A stretch of 64,000 nt of DNA, from contig NC_049902.1 in assembly GCF_001411555.2 (NCBI RefSeq), positions 10,979,888 through 11,043,887 on the forward strand. Reading direction: 5' to 3'. The position numbers and the translations under genes are program-made. Positions 58,070 through 64,000 of the stretch are shown here, piece by piece. Below the pieces are notes generated by a model that saw only the letters and a list, made by a program, of their open reading frames with translations, was not told where the DNA came from and made no database searches. The DNA is from Juglans regia. Its lineage: Eukaryota > Streptophyta > Magnoliopsida > Fagales > Juglandaceae. Within the stretch, counting starts at the first letter, position 1; the number at the start of each line of letters is the position of its first letter.

Positions 58070-61000
58070 TTGATTCCATTTTGGTATGGAATATTAGAGG
58101 GGTGGGAACATCTAGAACTAGGCTAAAGGCTTTGGTGGGAAGATATAAACCGAAAATTGTTGCTCTTTTAGAACCGTTTCAAAATTTAGAGGGTGCTCGC
58201 AAAGTGGCTAGAAGTCTAAATTTTGATATGGTTATTTCTAATGAGGTGGAAGGGGGGAAAATTTGGCTTTTGTGGGATAGTATGTATAAGGTGCAAGTTG
58301 AGAAGTTGGGTATGCAATATATTTCTGTTGTTGTTGAGAGTGGTGCGGATAAAATTTTGATTCATGTGATTTATGCTAAATGTTCTTGGGTGGAGAGGCG
58401 TTATCTATGGCAAGAGTTAAATAGTAATCATGTGGGTGTAGATCCTTGTCTTTTTGTGGGGGATTTTAATATTATTAGGAATGATTCAGAAAGGAGGAGA
58501 GGAAGACCTCGGCCAATTGTGGCTATGGATGATTTTAATGATTGGATTCATCAAAGGGGTCTTATGGAAATGGCTTCGAAAGGGAGTTGTTTCTCTTGGT
58601 GTAATGGCCAGTCAGGTTTGGCCCGTTCGTGGGCTCGACTTGATCGTGCTCTTATGGATAATTCTTTTAGTAATTTGTTCCCTAATATTATTTGTTCTTA
58701 CTTGCCTAGATCTACTTCAGACCATGCTCCCATGTTCATTGAATTTAAGAAAGATTCTTTTGCATATGGGCCATCTCCATTCCGGTTTCAACAGATGTGG
58801 GTGGATCATCCTGGTTTTCTGGATTGTGTTAGAAATGCTTGGAATATTCGGATGGAATGTTCTCCGCTTTTGTGTTTAAGTAAGAAATTAAAACATACTA
58901 AGGTGGTGCTTCGGGAATGGAATAAAAGAGTATTTGGTCACACAAGAGAGCGTATTGATGCCCTTGAAAAACAGGTTGAGGAGATTGAGTTTCAGCTTCA
59001 ATCAAATTGGGAGGTTAGTTTGGAGAGAGAGCTACATGAAGCTGTCTCTAATCTAGCTAGATGGAGGTATCGGGAAGAGATGAGATTAGCTCAATTGGCC
59101 AAGCTTAAATGGAAGTTGGAGGGAGATAGCAATTCAAAATTTTTTCATGCTTGTCTTATTAATAAAAGAAGGAAGAGAGTGCTGGAGATGAGATCGAATG
59201 GTATGACTTATGAGAATCCGGAGAGTATTCATCTAGGGGCGGTGGAATTTTTTCAAGATGCACTTCGTGGAGAGCCGCCCATAGAGCAAGCTAGACTAGA
59301 AGGCCTTATTGAGACGGTCATACTAGAGGAGGAGAATGAGTCTTTGATTAGGCCGCCTACTTTAGAGGAAGTGTTTGAGGCAGTATCATCCATCCCAAAT
59401 CAAAGTACTCCGGGTCCTGATGGGTTTGGAGCGGGTTTTTATAAAAGTTGTTGGGAAGTGGTTAAGGTTGATGTTTGGAAGGCAGTAGTGGAATTCTTTA
59501 TGATAGGATCTTCCAAGATTCTTCACGGCCTCATATTTGGTCCTTATACCAAAGATGGAATCTCCCACAGGTTTTGATAAGTTTCGTCCTATTAGTCTTT
59601 GTTCTGTTTTTTATAAAATTTGCTCTAAGATTATTGTTTCTCGTTTATCTGGTTTTTTACCTCTCTTGATTTCTTTGGAGCAAGGAGCCTTTATTCCTGG
59701 ACGGAGTATTTTTGAAAACATTAGTCTCACTCAAGAGTTGGTGCAGTCTATAAATAAAAAAAATCATGGGGGGAATATTTTGTTAAAAGTTGATATGGCG
59801 AAAGCTTATGATAGGGTGGATTGGGGTTTCTTGATAATGGTTTTGCAAAGGTTTGGTTTCTCTTCTCAATTTTGTGAGTTGATATATTCTTGTATCTCTA
59901 ACCCTTGGTATTCTGTCATGATGAATGGAACGGTTAAGGGTTTTTTCCCGGGTGGTCGTGGGCTCCGTCAAGGTGATCCTCTATCTCCTTATTTGTTTAT
60001 CATCCAACAAGAGGTCCTTTCCCGTTTGATTCATAGGAGTGTGCAAGAAAATCAATTTGGTTTATTTTCTCAAGCCCGAGGTACTCCTATTATATCTCAT
60101 TTGATGTATGCTGATGATGTTATGGTTTTTTCTAATGGTAGTCAAAGATCGGTGCAGGTTCTTCAAAAAATTTTGATTCAATATGAGAGGTGGTCTGGAC
60201 AAAGTATTAATGTTCAGAAATCTGCTTTGTACTGTTCTAATAAAATTCCAAACCGGCGTAAGCAAAGGATTTTAAGGCAGACGGGTTTTATGGAAGGATC
60301 TTTTCCTTTCAAATATCTAGGTGTGCCAATAATTCAAGGGCGTTTGAAACAGGCTCATTTAGAGGAAATGGTGAATAAAGTGAGGCAAAAGATTAGTGGC
60401 TGGAAAATGAGGCTTCTTTCTTCGGGAGGAAAACTTGTTCTTTTGAGGCATGTTTTATCTAGTATGAATATCCATCTACTTGCTGTTTTACAGGTACCTC
60501 AAGTTGTTATTGCCAAAATCCATAGATTGATGAGTTCTTTTTTTTGGGGAGAAGCTGATGGACGGAATAAAAGGAAATGGTGGGCTTGGAATAAGATGTG
60601 TAAGCCGGTGGAAGAAGGAGGAATTGGGTTAAGAAATCTTGAGGATGTTCAGAAAGCCTTGCATATGCGTTTCGCTTGGAATCTCCTTCAAGGTAATTCT
60701 TTATGGGCTAATTTTTTCAAAACCAAATATGTTGGAAACCGGCCATGGTATCTTATAGAAAATAATAAAGGATCTCGATTTTGGAGAATGGTTGTGAATT
60801 GTATTCCGTTGTTGTTAAATAATTCGAAATGGAAAATTAGAGAGGGTGATCTTTTTTTCTGGTATGATAAATGGAGGGATAATGGTCCATTGATTAATGA
60901 TATGAATATTATGGGTTCTCCTTTTTTGAAAATTAAAGATTGTAGATTGTCGGATAGTTGGGATGTGGAGTTATTGGAGGAGTTAGTAGGGCATGATAGG

Positions 61001-62182
61001 GTGGAGGAGATAATAACGGATTTAGCTGGATTAAAGAATGGAAAGGATATTCTAGTTTGGACTTCTACGGATACAGGTATTTTCTCTACAAAATCTGCTT
61101 GGAACTGTATTCGTATTAGAGGGAATTCTATGGTTTGGCATGCTTGGATTTGGCATAAGAATCTTCCTTTAAAAATGTCTATCCATTTTTGGAGGACTTG
61201 GTTTATGGCCTTGAGTGTGGATGACAGATTACGCCGTATTGGTATTCCTTTGGTTTCTAAATGTAATTGCTGTAGTCATGGTCATATTGAAGATATTAAT
61301 CATGTGTTTTTTGAGGGCGAATTTCCATTCAGAGTGTGGTCTTTTTTTGGTAATCTTATTGGAATCCCTCTTGGTAGAACTTGGAGACAGAATGTGGAGA
61401 TTTGGTTTAGGAGGGCTAGCTCTTCCTCACAGGTGGGCTTTATTGTTGGCATTATTCCCATTATTATTACTTGGCGATTATGGAGAAGAAGGTGTCTTGC
61501 TCGAATGGAAGGTATTGTGGAATCGCATAATTCTGTTGTTCATTCTATTTGTGTGTGGTTAGGTTCCATTTCACAGGTGGCTAAGCAAATTAATAATTTC
61601 TCTTCTCGAGATGCTATGATTTTGGATGCTTTGCGGATAGTTCCGGTGGTTCCGAAAACTCCAAGTTGTAAAGTGGTGAGGTGGGATAAACCTCCGCTGG
61701 GGTGGTTTAAATTGAATACGGATGGTAGTAGTATGGGTAATCCGGGCTCTTGTGGTATTGGTGGGGTTATTAGGGATGCTTCTGGTGGAATGGTTCAGGC
61801 TTATGCTTCTTATGTTGGGTTTGGTTCTAATAATAAGGCGGAGCTTATGGCACTTCTTTATGGGTTGAGAAGATGTAAATCGCTGAATATATCAAATGTG
61901 ATAGTTGAAATGGATTCTATGATAGTTATTTCTTGGTGGAGTAAAGGGCGATGTGGAGTTTGGTATCTGGAGGATTTTTGGGAGGAAATTGTTGAATTAG
62001 TTTGCACGGTTCGTTGTCGGTTTCAGCATGTTTATCGTGAAGGTAATAGGGTGGCAGATTGGTTAGCAAAGGCAGGGGCCTTAGGATCTGAGTGGGTTTT
62101 TTCGAGTAGTTATAATTTGCCTCGGGTTCTTAGAGGTTTGATCCGTTTGGATTCTTTGGGCTTTCCTTCCTTGAGATGTTAG
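58066..62182 (+). pseudogene. LINE ORF2 (endonuclease, reverse transcriptase, zf-RVT, RNase H), one frameshift
   Basis: The ATG at 58066 overlaps the ORF1 stop (ATGA). The first 503-codon frame has all endonuclease landmarks: WNIRG (8-12), LLEPF (E37), GDFN (132-135), RLDR (191-194), SDHAP (218-222). A frameshift near 59510, in a CTT-type microrepeat, moves to the second frame, readable from about 59537 to the stop after 62179. That frame carries RT with D86 (KVDMAKAYDRV), [12 protein letters not shown] and YADD (191-194; 60107-60118), zf-RVT (KCNCCSHGHIEDINHVFF) and a type-I RNase H with TDGS (about 728), KAELMAL (768), EMDSM (792) and RVADWLAKAG (840). All expected catalytic residues are present; only the frameshift breaks it. 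Confidence 0.92.
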
Positions 62183-62823
62183 TTTTTGTATAAGTTGGTG
62201 TTATTTTGTAAGCCTTGGTTTGGGTTGTGGTGTTTTTTGTTTTTTAATAATGGTCTTTTATTTTTGTTCTAGTTTGTTCTTCTTTTTGGATCTGTTTTCC
62301 ATGATCCTTTCTTGTAACCACGGTATTCCTCCGCCATAAGTGAGGGCTTTATTAATAAAATTTGGGAGGGGTCACTATTGGACATGTGACTTCCTACTCT
62401 TCTAAAAAAAAAAAAAAGTAAGTTATGTGACTATTTTTATAGGTGACAATTGATTTTGTTTGGCATTGTTGTGGAAACATTCATAGAAATAAAAAGTCCA
62501 GGTAAGCGAGGTTCCTACTCTAAACTTTACATAAAAGAAAAAGACTAAGGTTATTTTGAAAATATGCATATTTGTTTTGAAAACAAACTTGAAAACAATC
62601 TTAGATATATGTTCTACATAGTCATGAAATCCATATAAGTATGAAGTATTTTTTGTCATGTATGCTATAGACATGAGCCTATTTTAGCATTCTGTTTCTA
62701 AACTGTGAAATAGAGCGAATATGAGATCTAAATTTTTTTGCTTTGATTCAGTTATTTTGAGAATGTAAAATGATCTAAAGCTATTCAGTACTCTGTTTTG
62801 ATACAATGATTTATTTTCGTTAA

Positions 62824-62964
62824 GGCCCTGCCATAGGTATCATAGTGGTATACAGTCCTGTCACGGGTATAATAGTAATAGACGGCCTAGCCACAGGTAT
62901 AATAGTGGCATACGGCCCCACCACGGGTATAATGGTACTTTATAACCCTACTACAGGGGTTAAA
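62824..62964. repeat. 30-bp minisatellite, four units plus a partial
   Basis: Units start at about 62824, 62854, 62884 and 62914 (for example GGCCTAGCCACAGGTATAAT followed by AGTGGCATAC) with a partial unit to about 62964. Each unit has GCCAC...GTGGC-type complementarity. In the other family copies this position holds the single CGG...ACCG / GGGTT...AACCC hairpin block, so the array appears to have expanded from it. Confidence 0.75.
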
Positions 62965-63306
62965 AACAAGATATTTTTCTGATGTGATGCTCTGATATGA
63001 TATGAAGATGATGTCTTAGTTTATAATATGTAAAAGGATTTTTAAATTAGGAGTATGAGTGAGATGATTTAAGCATAGTGGATAAAGCATAAAAGGTTTC
63101 TATGAGTATTGACGGATTTTATTAAATAATCTTGTCGTGTTATGATGACTTGGTATTTTGGGAGAATTATTATATTGAGTTAGTTAGTTTGAAAAAAAAA
63201 ACTTTTATATGGCATTGAGAATTTAGAGTCTATAAATATATTGTTGGAATGTGAGTTTAAATGACATGAATTAACTCTTCGACCCCTCAGGGATCAGAGC
63301 ATTACA

Positions 63307-63752
63307 CCTTGAAAGGAAAAAAGGTCATTTAAAAAATAGATGGTGAGAGAAAGACATGTATAAGAGGATTCCCATCCGCTTCCCTATAATGTTCCCTAAA
63401 ACTTGGTTAGAAATCACACTTATTATAGTTTTCTCCTAAATTTTACTCATTTTTAAAAAACCTCCTACATGTCATTTCCTATATTTTCTCTATTCTATTA
63501 AAATAATATTTCTTTATTCTTTTTTTATTAGTATTTTCTCTCACTTCCATTTCCATTTTTAACTACTAACTCTTTTGTATTTTTCCTCTTGTTTTCAAAT
63601 ATTACCTTCTACTAAATTTGTAAACACTCATACGATTTTCTGGGTACAATAATAGTTTTCAAACTATTATGGTATTACAAATAATAATTTTTTTTGAATA
63701 TGTGCATTTTCCAAGGTAATGGTATTTTTTAATATAGTTTTGTCCGTATATA
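63307..63752. other. AT-rich flank; nothing recognisable
   Basis: Pyrimidine-rich, low-complexity DNA after the end of LTR-like unit E. No gene or element boundary is seen. Confidence 0.45.
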
Positions 63753-63893
63753 TAACGGTAATATTTGATTTGCCTTTGTCTAATAGTAACATTTTTTGTC
63801 CTTTTTTATAATGGTAATATTTTTTTTCCTTTCTCCAACGGTAACATTATTTGTCCTATATGTAATGGTAATATTTTTGAGTTTTTCCTAATG
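63753..63893. repeat. 26-28-bp degenerate tandem repeat, about five units
   Basis: Units start at 63753, 63781, 63809, 63835 and 63862, each with TAAYGGTAAYATT followed by T-rich sequence and usually TTGTCC or TTTCC. A partial unit (TAATGGCCATATGG) follows. The open frame over it is a by-product. Confidence 0.65.
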
Positions 63894-64000
63894 GCCATAT
63901 GGAATGTAATGGTAAATTTATTTATTTATTTTATTGTTGTTGTATAAATAGGACTTTTGGTTCCATTCACATTCTCAAGAACGAAAATTTGATTTCATCT

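Larger units (their letters stand above)
56462..62417 (+). mobile_element. L1-type LINE, nearly full length
   Basis: It contains a 5' untranslated region (about 56462-56625), ORF1, an ORF2 overlapping ORF1 by an ATGA, a 3' untranslated region with TTATTAATAAAATTTGGG, and an A14 tail at 62404-62417. It is inserted in LTR-like unit E: family sequence stops at about 56461 and resumes right after the A run. A clear target duplication is not visible; only TATGTG is shared near the two junctions. Only a few frame breaks are present, so it is much younger than the LINE at 15028-20793. Confidence 0.88.
46373..63306 (+). mobile_element. LTR-like unit, 2.9-kb family, copy E, split by two insertions
   Basis: Three pieces match the family in order: about 46373-46959 (including the TATA-like region ATATTTATACATA), 55390-56461 (pyrimidine-rich leader and the following AT-rich part, up to AATATCAAAATATGTG) and 62418-63306 (GGTAAGCGAGGTTCC donor at 62502, ending GGATCAGAGCATTACA). 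They sum to about 2.55 kb. The left limit is a guess: TGTCACGCC at 46373 is the nearest plausible start, but its flank does not match CCTTG after 63306. In the third piece the hairpin region is replaced by a 30-bp tandem repeat and no acceptor is seen. Confidence 0.55.

Noticed and set aside
1..64000. tRNA, rRNA or small structured RNA genes outside the LTR-like family
   Set aside because: No cloverleaf or rRNA sequence was recognised; the tRNA-like strings are primer-binding sites of retroelements.

Overview
The window is repeat-dominated nuclear DNA of a flowering plant. The evidence is plant-type Copia polyproteins with initiator-Met tRNA primer sites, two L1 LINEs carrying the plant ORF1 (DUF4283 plus zinc knuckle) and a C-terminal plant RNase H, a TRIM, PIF/Harbinger-like and other MITEs, a hAT element, and GT-AG introns. 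The repeat families resemble those I associate with woody eudicots, possibly Fagales, but that placement is an impression, not a demonstration. I see no bacterial-style operon, rRNA, tRNA or CRISPR array. Almost every coding stretch belongs to a decayed mobile element.

Layout. 1-3317: probable end of a large LTR element on the minus strand (TGTAACA terminus at 3317). 4351-6493: hAT element with an exact 8-bp target duplication, carrying two tiny retroposon tails. 6990-7370: broken GRF zinc-finger gene. 10131-13062: 2.9-kb LTR-like unit, copy A, with duplication CTGCC, inserted just upstream of a gypsy-type (Transposase_28-like) gene fragment at 13975, which is fused to a minus-strand Copia gag/LTR fragment (14178-14973). 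15028-20793: decayed L1 LINE on the minus strand with a MITE inside. 22546-33256: one Copia element, still bounded by the duplication CCTAT, stuffed with another Copia fragment, MITEs, a three-LTR tandem TRIM and LTR-like unit copy B. 33939-about 36690: copy C, minus strand. 37380-45271: a MITE, two exons of a CAAX-protease-like gene, other exon-like fragments, and a Copia (40753-45204) with unusual TA...CA termini sitting inside an exon. About 46373-63306: a fifth LTR-like unit split by a minus-strand Copia (46960-55389, itself hit by copy D at codon 4 of gag) and by a nearly complete L1 LINE (56462-62417).

No gene here looks intact. The most unusual signal is the 2.9-kb LTR-like family: five copies in 64 kb, none with coding domains. 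Four of them share the borders of a putative 830-870-nt intron that contains a row of small hairpins, one closed by a GAAA tetraloop. The remainder is a clear record of nested insertions whose order can be read from target-site duplications. I find no convincing evidence of a new multi-gene system.
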